A stretch of DNA of 64,000 nt from Kiloniella majae (GTDB lineage: Bacteria; Pseudomonadota; Alphaproteobacteria; Kiloniellales; Kiloniellaceae): positions 1 through 64,000 of the forward strand of contig NZ_MTSZ01000003.1 in assembly GCF_002118315.1 (NCBI RefSeq), in the 5' to 3' direction. A program made the translations under genes and the position numbers. How positions within the stretch are numbered: position 1 is the first letter of the stretch; every line of letters starts with the position of its first letter. Of the stretch, positions 56,504-64,000 are shown piece after piece. The notes under the pieces are model-generated. The model was not told the origin of the DNA, searched no databases, and saw only the letters and a program-made list of their open reading frames with translations.

Positions 56504-57303
56504 TGCCTCGTTATAAACTGACTATTGAATATGACGGAACAGATTTTTTTGGCTGGCAGCGCCAAAAGGAACAAATCTCTGTTCAGGAAGTTTTGGAAGA
56601 AGCTATTTTCAAGTTCAGTGGTGAGCGAATACAAGTTTTTGCCTCGGGACGGACGGATAGTGGGGTGCATGCCCTTGGGCAAGTTGCATCTATGGACCTG
56701 GAAAAGAATTTTCCTGCTCACAAAGTCAGAGAAGCCATTAATTTTCATATCCGCCCGGCTAAGGTAGCCGTGCTGAATGTGGAAATTGTCGATGGTGATT
56801 TTCATGCAAGGTTTTCCGCAACGGAACGAAGTTACCTCTATCGTATCATTAACCGTCGGGCACACCTTGTTCTTGATCATAATAAAGCGTGGTTTGTTCC
56901 CCAGAAATTGGACGTGAACGCGATGCATGAGGCGGCACAGGTTCTGGTTGGGGTTCACGATTTTACGTCTTTTCGCGCCAAGGATTGTCAGGCGAAGTCT
57001 CCGGTTAAATCCATTAACCAGATTTCAGTCACCCGGCATGGCGAAGAAATTCGTATCGAACTATCTGCTCGTTCATTCCTCTATCACCAAGTGCGAAACA
57101 TCACGGGGTCTTTAAAGAAGGTCGGGATAGGAAAGTGGACAAAAGAAGATCTTAAACGGGTCTTGGAAGCAAAAGATCGCGGTCAGGCTGGGGAGATGGC
57201 TCCGGCTTGGGGGCTGTATTTTGTATCGGTTGGTTTTGATCCTCTATCTGAAGATGATGTTGCTCATGATCCGACTGTTGGGAAAAATTCTACGGTGCAG
57301 TGA
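56503..57303 (+). CDS. truA: tRNA pseudouridine(38-40) synthase
   Basis: A 266-residue enzyme: LTIEYDGTDFFGWQRQ at the N-terminus, catalytic Asp in ASGRTDSGVHALGQVA, HARFSATERSYLYRI, and YHQVRNITGSLKKVG. It makes pseudouridine in the tRNA anticodon arm. It overlaps fmt by one base (TAATG). The 210 bases downstream (57304-57513) are AT-rich and show no gene. Confidence 0.95.
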   Translation: MPRYKLTIEYDGTDFFGWQRQKEQISVQEVLEEAIFKFSGERIQVFASGRTDSGVHALGQVASMDLEKNFPAHKVREAINFHIRPAKVAVLNVEIVDGDFHARFSATERSYLYRIINRRAHLVLDHNKAWFVPQKLDVNAMHEAAQVLVGVHDFTSFRAKDCQAKSPVKSINQISVTRHGEEIRIELSARSFLYHQVRNITGSLKKVGIGKWTKEDLKRVLEAKDRGQAGEMAPAWGLYFVSVGFDPLSEDDVAHDPTVGKNSTVQ

Positions 57304-57513
57304 TTCAACTCCGACAAACTAAGTTCATACATATACTCTTTTTGAAATTTTACCTGTTGTTTCTTTCAACCACGCCAAAGCTTATTTTCTATCCGGTTTC
57401 ATCTTTCTCGATGTGATCATATTCAACTCATTTGCTGATTATTTAAATATATGAATTTAGATGAATTTCTTCAGGATATTGTTTTATTTATATAAATCCA
57501 AAAGGCAGGATTA

Positions 57514-58359
57514 ATGAAAGTTAGTTTTATCAAAGCTTTTATCATCTTTTTAAATATCATTTTTATTGAAGGGACTCATGCTCAGGATTCAAGGTCCTTC
57601 GAAATACCGCGCTCAGGAATTCATGAAATAAAGTCAGAGGTTTTAGGGCGAGCCTATGATGTCTTCATCCAGTTACCACGAGGATATCATGAAAATATCC
57701 AGCAATATTACCCTGTAATATATAGCAACGACGGGCCCTATCCTTTTCAAATCGCTGCTGGTGTTATGCGTCTGGCTGCGCCGGGTAAAGCAATTCTTGT
57801 TGGTGTTTCGTTTGCTAAAAATGAAGATGGCATGTCCAGTCGGGTAAGAGATTTGACACCTGTTCAAAATAAAAGTTGGGTTAAGTACCAAACAGGTGGG
57901 GCAAAAAAGTACTTCCAATTCTTAGAAGCTGAAGTGATTTCTTTTGTAGAAGAGAATTACAGAACGAATAGCACCCGAATATTTACAGGGCAATCTCTGG
58001 GAGGTTCCTTTGGCACGTGGGTTTTACTCACAAAACCAGAATTGTTTTCTCATTACATTCTGACAAGTCCTTCGCTCTGGTTTAAGGACAATATGATCTT
58101 TGACATAGAAAAAAGTTATGCAAAAGAAAACAAAGATCTGGCCGCCAAGGTATATTTTGCAGTTGGGGAGTTTGAGACCAGAGAAAAAGGGATGCGGAAT
58201 GATATGGTTCAGGATTTGCACAACTTTACAGAGCGACAAATTTCGAGGAATTATGAAAGCTTCGAAATGAGGAGTGAGGTTATTAAAGGCACAACACATG
58301 AGACGACCTATCCTGTGGGTTTTATCAAAGGCCTGTTATGGTTTTTAGATGATCTTTAG
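57514..58359 (+). CDS. secreted alpha/beta-hydrolase (esterase D/Fes-like)
   Basis: A 281-residue protein with a signal peptide (ends GTHAQ). Residues ~30-275 form an alpha/beta-hydrolase of the putative esterase type: YPVIYSNDGPYPF, nucleophile Ser in FTGQSLGGSFGTW, HYILTSPSLWF, and a terminal His in GTTHETTYPVGF. Relatives include siderophore and acyl esterases; no siderophore genes are here. The gene is noticeably AT-rich compared with truA and dapE around it, which hints at acquired DNA. Confidence 0.85.
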   Translation: MKVSFIKAFIIFLNIIFIEGTHAQDSRSFEIPRSGIHEIKSEVLGRAYDVFIQLPRGYHENIQQYYPVIYSNDGPYPFQIAAGVMRLAAPGKAILVGVSFAKNEDGMSSRVRDLTPVQNKSWVKYQTGGAKKYFQFLEAEVISFVEENYRTNSTRIFTGQSLGGSFGTWVLLTKPELFSHYILTSPSLWFKDNMIFDIEKSYAKENKDLAAKVYFAVGEFETREKGMRNDMVQDLHNFTERQISRNYESFEMRSEVIKGTTHETTYPVGFIKGLLWFLDDL

Positions 58360-58397
58360 CTCAAAATAATATTGAAAAATTAAATTCTGAGGTAGTA

Positions 58398-58973
58398 TTA
58401 CAAATACATCATGCCCTGATTAAGAGCGAGTATCGCCTGTGCCAGAACAATATTGAAAAAGACAAAGGCTGTGGCAGAAAACCAGCCTGTTTCGAGTGTT
58501 ATTTTGGTCATATAGGCTTGTGCCGCCAGAATATATAACAGGCTCATCAAAGAGAGAAAGCTTGCTAAAGCATCAGGTAAAATATGGCTTTGTATGAGAA
58601 TAACCAAGAGAAAGAAAATTAGAGATTGCCATACTTGAAGCCAATTATAATGGACTATAAAAATACCAAACTGTTTCTCTTTTTTGTGTAGAACTAACAG
58701 CAGATGCATCATGACTGGATAGGCAACCCAGCTAATGATGTAGAAAAGTGAATCGATAAGAAGCAGAGCAAAGAGATCTATTGTTGGCGGTGTTTCCAGT
58801 GGCTGAGCAATGCTTATATAAATTGTACTGGGTAAGCAGAGAACAGCGGCAAAAAAGGATTTCCAGAAGAGCCCTGGAGTGACAGTTTTTGGCGTTATTT
58901 GCGCGCTGTTGAAGCGCATATACTGCAGGGCGATGCCAAGATTGAGTTTTATTTCTGCGAGAGTTGGGATCAC
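58398..58973 (-). CDS. hypothetical multi-pass membrane protein
   Basis: A 191-residue protein with about five hydrophobic segments (for example FFAAVLCLPSTIYISIA, LFALLLIDSLFYIISWVAY, SLIFFLLVILIQS, WFSATAFVFFNIVLAQAIL). It begins with GTG 58973, which overlaps the dapE stop (GTGA), so it is translated from the dapE message. No recognised catalytic motif. Alphaproteobacterial dapE genes often have such a partner; its role is unknown. Confidence 0.72.
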   Translation of the reverse strand: MIPTLAEIKLNLGIALQYMRFNSAQITPKTVTPGLFWKSFFAAVLCLPSTIYISIAQPLETPPTIDLFALLLIDSLFYIISWVAYPVMMHLLLVLHKKEKQFGIFIVHYNWLQVWQSLIFFLLVILIQSHILPDALASFLSLMSLLYILAAQAYMTKITLETGWFSATAFVFFNIVLAQAILALNQGMMYL

Positions 58974-60133
58974 GCTTTGAAATATCCCTTCAGCATTGTT
59001 TCATAGATTCTGGATAAATCTTCCAGTTCCTGAACTGTACAGTGTTCATCCACTTTATGAGCAGTATCGTTTAAGAGGCCAAATTCAGCAACTGTCGCGT
59101 AATCTTTGATAAAACGCGCATCTGATGTACCACCGGATGTGCCTAATTCAGTTTCCACGCCGGTTACATCCAAAATTGAGCTGCTTATCAGATCGCTGAG
59201 GGGACCAGGGGGGCATAAAAATGACTCTCCCGACACGCGAATTTTCAGGTCGTAGTCAAAATCGGCCCGGTGCAGACGTTCTCGTACCCAATCTTCAACT
59301 TGTTGAGAAGTATAGAGATCATTAAAACGCACGTTGAAGTTGGCGGCAATCTCTGCCGGGATAACGTTTGTTGCCGGATTCCCCACATCAACACTTGTCA
59401 ACTGAAGACTGGAAGGAGGGAAGTGTTCTGTACCGCTATCCAAAGGCTCCTGCAGCAAGTTGTGCAGCATGTTGATAGCGGGGTGTAATGGGTTGTTGGC
59501 CAATTGTGGATAGGCCGTATGTCCTTGAATGCCGCGGACGGTGAGCGCGAAATTCATTGATCCACGGCGGCCAATTTTGACCATATCGCCGAGAATAGTA
59601 TTACTGGTTGGTTCGCCGACGAGACAAACGTCCATCTTCTCGCCTTTGTCAGTCATCCAGTCGAGAACTTTGCGGGTACCGTTCAGACCAAGACCTTCTT
59701 CATCCCCTGTTATAATCAGGTTCAGTGAACCATTCAGGTTTTGGCCTTCAGGCGAATTCAAGAAGCGGGTTAAAGCTGCAACGTAGGCTCCGATTGAGCC
59801 CTTCATATCTACGGTGCCGCGACCAATTAGTTTACCATTAACGACACTTCCACCAAAGGGATCAACGCTCCAGGCATTTGCATCGCCAACGGGAACCACA
59901 TCGGTGTGCCCTCCATAGCCAAATACAGGTCCACTCTTTCCCAATCGGGCATAGAGATTATCGACGCCATATGTTTCTTCACAGCTAAAGGGAAGACGAT
60001 GGCACTCAAACCCAAGGGGATTGAGAAGTGATTCCATGAGGTCGAGAGCCCCGCCTTCCTCTGGGGTGACAGAGGGGCATTGGATAAGTGCCCGGCTGAC
60101 TTCTAAGGCAGAGGCAGGGTTCTCGACAGTCAT
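58970..60133 (-). CDS. dapE: succinyl-diaminopimelate desuccinylase
   Basis: A 387-residue di-zinc M20 peptidase-family enzyme. Motifs: FGYGGHTDVVPVGD with the first metal His and Asp, VDMKGSIGAYVAAL, ITGDEEGLGLNGT with catalytic Glu-Glu, and the C-terminal GTSGGTSDARFIKDY. It removes succinate from N-succinyl-LL-diaminopimelate in lysine and peptidoglycan synthesis. It lies 20 bases after dapD. Confidence 0.95.
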   Translation of the reverse strand: MTVENPASALEVSRALIQCPSVTPEEGGALDLMESLLNPLGFECHRLPFSCEETYGVDNLYARLGKSGPVFGYGGHTDVVPVGDANAWSVDPFGGSVVNGKLIGRGTVDMKGSIGAYVAALTRFLNSPEGQNLNGSLNLIITGDEEGLGLNGTRKVLDWMTDKGEKMDVCLVGEPTSNTILGDMVKIGRRGSMNFALTVRGIQGHTAYPQLANNPLHPAINMLHNLLQEPLDSGTEHFPPSSLQLTSVDVGNPATNVIPAEIAANFNVRFNDLYTSQQVEDWVRERLHRADFDYDLKIRVSGESFLCPPGPLSDLISSSILDVTGVETELGTSGGTSDARFIKDYATVAEFGLLNDTAHKVDEHCTVQELEDLSRIYETMLKGYFKA

Positions 60134-60153
60134 TTATTTTGCTCCGGTCTTAT

Positions 60154-60996
60154 TTAGTCGCGCAAGAGATCGTTGATTGATGTTTTCGAGCGCGTGCGCT
60201 CATCAACACGCTTTACAATAACAGCACAGTAAAGGTTTGGCCCGGGTGTTCCATCCGCAAGAGGTTTACCGGGCAGTGTCCCGGAAACAACCACGGAATA
60301 AGCGGGAACGCGACCCATGAAAATTTCACCAGTTTCACGATCAATAATTTTAGTGGATGCGCCGATATAAACCCCCATGGAGAGGACGGAACCCTCTTCG
60401 ACAATAACGCCTTCAGCAACTTCAGCGCGGGCACCAATGAAGCAGTTATCTTCAATAATGACCGGGCCAGCCTGTAGAGGTTCCAAAACGCCCCCGATAC
60501 CTGTTCCGCCGGACAGGTGAACGTTTTTACCAATTTGTGCGCAAGAACCAACGGTTGCCCAAGTATCAACCATGGTGCCGCTATCAACATAGGCACCCAG
60601 ATTGACAAAGCTTGGCATCAGGACAGCACCAGGGGCAATATAGGCAGAACGGCGTACGATACTGCCGGGGACAGCACGGAAGCCCGCAGATGCAAACTGT
60701 TCGCCTGACCAGCCTTCAAATTTTGACGGTACTTTATCCCACCAGTTTGTTGCTTCACCAGGGCCGCCAGCAATAAGCGACATGTCGTTGAGACGGAATG
60801 ACAAGAGGACGGCTTTTTTTAGCCATTGATTGACGATCCAACCGTCAGGACCTTTCTCTGCTACGCGACGCTGACCTGAATCCATAAGCATAAGAGCTTC
60901 GTCTACGGCTTCGCGAACTTCACCTGTTGTTGTGGCGTTTACCTGGTCTCTATTTTCCCAGGCACTTTCAATGGTATTCTGGATATCAGCGTTCAT
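60154..60996 (-). CDS. dapD: 2,3,4,5-tetrahydropyridine-2,6-dicarboxylate N-succinyltransferase
   Basis: A 281-residue left-handed beta-helix enzyme from ATG 60996; ATG 61011 would add five residues. The N-terminal helical domain is followed by hexapeptide repeats: [59 protein letters not shown]. It succinylates tetrahydrodipicolinate, the step before DapC/DapE. First gene of a dapD-dapE-membrane protein operon. Confidence 0.95.
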   Translation of the reverse strand: MNADIQNTIESAWENRDQVNATTTGEVREAVDEALMLMDSGQRRVAEKGPDGWIVNQWLKKAVLLSFRLNDMSLIAGGPGEATNWWDKVPSKFEGWSGEQFASAGFRAVPGSIVRRSAYIAPGAVLMPSFVNLGAYVDSGTMVDTWATVGSCAQIGKNVHLSGGTGIGGVLEPLQAGPVIIEDNCFIGARAEVAEGVIVEEGSVLSMGVYIGASTKIIDRETGEIFMGRVPAYSVVVSGTLPGKPLADGTPGPNLYCAVIVKRVDERTRSKTSINDLLRD

Positions 60997-61184
60997 AATG
61001 ATATGTCCCATCGTCGACTATTATTTGATTGAGCCCTCACGGCTTTGGGGGGACAATGCGGCAGAGGTTATTCCCTTGTCAAACGCTTACAGGCCTAGAA
61101 GCGGATGTTATACGATTCACCTCTTCTCAGGTGCGGTATTTAAGTCGTTTTTATGGATCGTTTGATGTCGTACAGTTTCAGAAT

Positions 61185-61856
61185 TTATAAGGCATTTAGC
61201 CATTTAACCAGATCATCAGTATGATGATGGATGAAATCGGCAACCTCTCCTTCTTCATTTGTAGCACCAACCGATGCCCAATCTGTATCCGTTTTAATCC
61301 ATACTGTCGTCATTCCCATCTCGGCGGCAGGCTTTAGATTTTTGGCAGAGTCTTCAAAAAACACTGATCGCTTTGGGTCTATCCCGTGTTTCTTTATGAT
61401 GTCGTCATAAGGGAATTGCGCCGGCTTCGGAATGTAGTCTGCATCTGCAATATCGTAAATGCCTTCGAAATGGTGGCTAACGCCCAAGCGATCCATCACG
61501 TTAGAGGCATGAATGTTGGATGCATTGGTAAAGATAAGTTTTCTGCCCGGTAGATTGGTTAATGCTTTACTGAGAGCCTCGTTCGGAGAAATTACGCCAA
61601 AATCAATATCGTGTACATAGTTCAGATAGCGATCAGGTGTAAGATCATGATTGACCATGAGGCCTTTGAGTGTGGTGCCATATCGGTGGAAATAATCTTT
61701 TTGAACTTTTTTTGCTTCAACAGGATCCAGGCTAAGAAACTCCTGAATAAAACTTCCCATACGTTGTTCAATTTGTCCGAACAAATTGGACGAGGCAGGA
61801 TAGAGCGTATTATCCAGATCAAATAACCAAACATCTCTGTCGTCTAAACTTGCCAT
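61185..61856 (-). CDS. HAD-family pyrimidine 5'-nucleotidase (SDT1/PhoN-like)
   Basis: A 223-residue HAD hydrolase starting at ATG 61856 (GGAAG upstream). Motif I WLFDLDNTLYPAS holds the nucleophile Asp, motif II IFTNAS, motif III Lys in YIPKPAQFPYD, motif IV FFEDSAKNLKPA. The sequence PASSNLFGQIEQRMG is characteristic of the pyrimidine 5'-nucleotidase branch, which commonly neighbours dapD in alphaproteobacteria. It likely dephosphorylates pyrimidine nucleotides. The substrate is inferred from family. Confidence 0.88.
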   Translation of the reverse strand: MASLDDRDVWLFDLDNTLYPASSNLFGQIEQRMGSFIQEFLSLDPVEAKKVQKDYFHRYGTTLKGLMVNHDLTPDRYLNYVHDIDFGVISPNEALSKALTNLPGRKLIFTNASNIHASNVMDRLGVSHHFEGIYDIADADYIPKPAQFPYDDIIKKHGIDPKRSVFFEDSAKNLKPAAEMGMTTVWIKTDTDWASVGATNEEGEVADFIHHHTDDLVKWLNAL

Positions 61857-62060
61857 TTTGTTACTTCCAACTGTCAAACGTTTCATTGCTTACTACAGAA
61901 TCCCTAGTCAGATTTTTGCGATTAGCCAAGCGAGAATCGTCTTTGCAGATTTAAATATGCAAAATTAGAAGTTTAAGTCGGTGTTAACTGTGCTGATTTA
62001 GACTTGGGCAGGAATAACTTCTGCGAGCTGCTGTGAAAGCATCACCAGGAAAAGAATAAC

Positions 62061-63764
62061 ATGAACAAGAGTGGTAATTTGCCGAATAAAACCGATAAGG
62101 AACAGTGGGGTGTTACAATTCCTGGCGGGCCCTTTTCAGACTTTCCTGGGGCTGTACTTTTTGTTGAAAGAAATGGCACCGTTTCCAGCGCGAATGAGCA
62201 AGCTGATTTGCTTTGCACCTTTATCAAACGTGGTGGATCAGAAGAGTATCACGACGCCCTGCAATCAGCACTGAGCGGACGAGCGGCTCAAGTGAATCCT
62301 TTGCTGGTTCGTGCAGGACGTGATGAGGCAAGTAGGGTTCTGGGTGCCTTTGATCTTGCTCTGTTGCCTTGGTCCGATGGCGCATCAGCTCTTCTACTTG
62401 GCCGTAATATTTCTCTGGAACGAAACCTTCGTGCTGCACTTATTGAATCCAGACAACGCTACCGTGATCTTTTGGAAGCCGCCTGCGACTTTGCCTGGGA
62501 AACAGATAAAGAAGGGAAGATTAGCTTTATCACGCCCGAAGGGGGCGTGGGGTTCTCAGCTGCAGAGCTATCAGGATCAGATGCTGTAGGTCTTTTTGCT
62601 GACCCGTCATCAATTATCACTAATCCCTTTTCTTGCAGAGTCCCTTGCGAGGAAGAAGAGATATGGCTCAAAGACAGCTTTGGTGACGAACGTTGTTTAC
62701 TCGTGACGTCGATGCCCCTTTGGGGAGATTATGAGACATGGCATGGGAACCGGGGCTTTTGTCGTGATATCACTAAGTTACGTCATGACGAACTATTACA
62801 GGCAAACGAAATTCATCGGGAGCGGGTGTATAATCGAATCCTGGAAATTGCCCGTAGCGAAATGGTGCCGATGCGTATGTTGGTATCTGTTGCATCTTGT
62901 TTGATCCCGGCACTACCGGTTGATGCCGTTATGATTAGCCATTTTGATGGGGAAATCTGGCAAAGCGTTGCGGAAGAAGGCGAAGCCCTGCAACTGGACG
63001 CGATTGCCCGGGTACAGGCTGCGTTGCAAATGGGCGAAACCGTTTATCAGGAAACCAGCTCTGACGGTGTTCTGGTTGCTGTAAGCACAAAATTCCGTGG
63101 TCAAGTAAACGGTTCTATATGTCTGTGGCGTAAAGGTGGGCGGGTGTCCTGGTCACCGGGTGAAGGTGAACTTCTTGAACGGATTCAGGTTCAGATTGGT
63201 ATTTCTTTACAGCAATTTGGCCACCACAAAGAACTGCAGGCCCTTTCCAGTACAGATCCGTTAACGGGACTTTTGAATCGACGTCATTTTGAGCATCTGC
63301 TGAATGGCTTTGTCGAAGATAACCTAGGAGATGAAAGAACACATTTATTACTCTATCTTGATCTGGATAATTTCAAGTATGTAAATGATGCTTATGGGCA
63401 TCAGGAGGGCGATAAGGTTCTCAAAGATTTTGCTGAGGTTTTAAAAGGCAAAACAAGGCGCAACGACTGGATTTCCCGTCTGGGTGGGGATGAATTTGTT
63501 TTGTTTTTACCTGCAGTTCCTGAAAATGAGGCAACAGGAAAGGCGCAGGACCTTCTTGAGGCATTGATCCCGGCCTTTTCAAGGGATGATGATCCCGAGT
63601 GGTCATTGAGTGCTTCAGTTGGAGGGTATCTGTTCACTGCACGGGAAGGGGTGGATTTAGCTGATTTGCTGCTTCATGCGGATGAAGCTATGTATCGTGT
63701 AAAGAGATCTGGTAAAAACGGCGTTTATGTCGTGAAAGAACAAAATGATGAGGTTGGAGCATGA
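62061..63764 (+). CDS. PAS/GAF diguanylate cyclase (GGDEF)
   Basis: A 567-residue soluble cyclase. An N-terminal PAS-like region (~20-120), a second PAS (~130-240: RYRDLLEAACDFAWETDKEGKISF), a GAF-like region (~260-385) and a C-terminal GGDEF domain (~400-560) with STDPLTGLLNRRHFEHL and active site RLGGDEFVLF. The inhibitory I-site RRND lies five residues before GGDEF, so product inhibition is expected. It makes cyclic di-GMP from GTP. The stop overlaps the next gene's ATG by four bases. Confidence 0.92.
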   Translation: MNKSGNLPNKTDKEQWGVTIPGGPFSDFPGAVLFVERNGTVSSANEQADLLCTFIKRGGSEEYHDALQSALSGRAAQVNPLLVRAGRDEASRVLGAFDLALLPWSDGASALLLGRNISLERNLRAALIESRQRYRDLLEAACDFAWETDKEGKISFITPEGGVGFSAAELSGSDAVGLFADPSSIITNPFSCRVPCEEEEIWLKDSFGDERCLLVTSMPLWGDYETWHGNRGFCRDITKLRHDELLQANEIHRERVYNRILEIARSEMVPMRMLVSVASCLIPALPVDAVMISHFDGEIWQSVAEEGEALQLDAIARVQAALQMGETVYQETSSDGVLVAVSTKFRGQVNGSICLWRKGGRVSWSPGEGELLERIQVQIGISLQQFGHHKELQALSSTDPLTGLLNRRHFEHLLNGFVEDNLGDERTHLLLYLDLDNFKYVNDAYGHQEGDKVLKDFAEVLKGKTRRNDWISRLGGDEFVLFLPAVPENEATGKAQDLLEALIPAFSRDDDPEWSLSASVGGYLFTAREGVDLADLLLHADEAMYRVKRSGKNGVYVVKEQNDEVGA

Positions 63765-64000
63765 CGAAACCAACTGATTCATCAAAGGGTGGTAAGGGAA
63801 TGCAAGTAGCACTGGCGTATGAAGACGCAAAGGAAATGGCTGAAAGCAAGGATAATGAGGTTAGATTATCCTTGGCTAGTCGTAAGGATATTCAGCCGGA
63901 AATTCTCTATTATCTGGCTGATGACGATGATGCGAATGTACGCCAGGCCATTGCGTCTAATGAATTAACGCCTAAACAGGCTGACTTGTTACTTGCCAAG
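63761..64000 (+). CDS. DUF2336 family protein, 5' part (runs off window)
   Basis: The first 80 codons of a gene starting ATG 63761, overlapping the cyclase stop (ATGA). After a Ser/Gly/Lys-rich leader the chain reads YEDAKEMAESKDNEVRLSLA, then ILYYLADDDDANVRQAIASN, a HEAT-like helical repeat typical of DUF2336 proteins of alphaproteobacteria. The family is linked to c-di-GMP and cell-envelope functions only by context. The 3' end lies beyond the window. Confidence 0.75.
   Translation, partial: MTKPTDSSKGGKGMQVALAYEDAKEMAESKDNEVRLSLASRKDIQPEILYYLADDDDANVRQAIASNELTPKQADLLLAK

Noticed and set aside
1-64000. CRISPR arrays, integrases, phage or restriction genes
   Set aside because: No regularly spaced repeats and no recognisable integrase, transposase, phage or restriction-modification proteins were found on either strand.

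Overview
The window reads as a chromosome segment from an alphaproteobacterium of moderate GC content, probably a marine or aquatic Rhodospirillales-like lineage. The basis is family content and gene order: cytochrome c / kdsB / pheA / nudC / ffs (SRP RNA) / dnaX / ybaB / recR, then rmuC / def / fmt / truA / dapE / dapD / pyrimidine 5'-nucleotidase. These are housekeeping neighbourhoods familiar from that class. Soluble PAS-type chemotaxis receptors and a start of a DUF2336 gene behind a diguanylate cyclase fit the same picture. Species cannot be named from the sequence alone. No phage, insertion sequence, tRNA, rRNA or CRISPR array was seen.

Layout. 1-5.3 kb: the end of an unknown gene, a decayed AhpD-like paralogue, a serine beta-lactamase-family protein, the intact AhpD-like gene, yajQ, and a two-gene aerotaxis-like unit (PAS protein plus soluble MCP). 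5.3-12.9 kb: a periplasmic solute-binding/lytic transglycosylase fusion (MltF type), a Tat-exported YHS protein, a P1-family aminopeptidase, a membrane chemoreceptor, a cytoplasmic PhoD-like phosphatase and methylglyoxal synthase. 12.9-21.7 kb: a catabolic cluster with a LysR regulator divergent from an MttB-family methyltransferase, an enolase-superfamily enzyme and a TMADH/N-methylproline-demethylase-like flavoprotein, followed by a GntR regulator, a DMT permease and a second LysR regulator. This looks like degradation of a quaternary amine or betaine. 21.9-24.2 kb: an ArsC-like protein with no catalytic cysteine, a MipA/OmpV porin and a CBS-domain protein.

24.2-30.4 kb is a B12/cobalt region. 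Two cobalamin riboswitches point outward (minus at about 25.2-25.5 kb, plus at about 26.3-26.5 kb). They share 64 identical bases and each leads into a DUF4198 (NikK-like) gene. A TetR gene lies between them. The plus riboswitch heads an operon in the order DUF4198, CbiM/NikM, NikL-like, CbiQ, CbiO, i.e. the KMLQO layout best known for nickel, here apparently under B12 control and so probably importing cobalt. The corrinoid-dependent methyltransferase family represented by the MttB-like gene 10 kb away gives one possible consumer of the vitamin.

30.6-45 kb: an orphan TAXI solute-binding protein with an acidic tail, leucyl aminopeptidase, a universal stress protein, a MarR regulator, a GhrA-like reductase, a yejABEF-type peptide ABC transporter whose binding protein carries an unusual C-terminal membrane anchor, a sodium:solute symporter, hisN and a membrane-anchored cytochrome c. 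45-64 kb: the housekeeping blocks named above, plus a lipoprotein, a DUF4139 protein, an AT-rich secreted esterase, and at the right edge a PAS-GAF-GGDEF cyclase overlapping the DUF2336 gene.

The most interesting parts are the paired cobalamin riboswitches with their KMLQO transporter, the putative betaine-demethylation cluster with altered active-site residues in two enzymes, the cysteine-free ArsC-like protein, and the membrane-tethered YejA.
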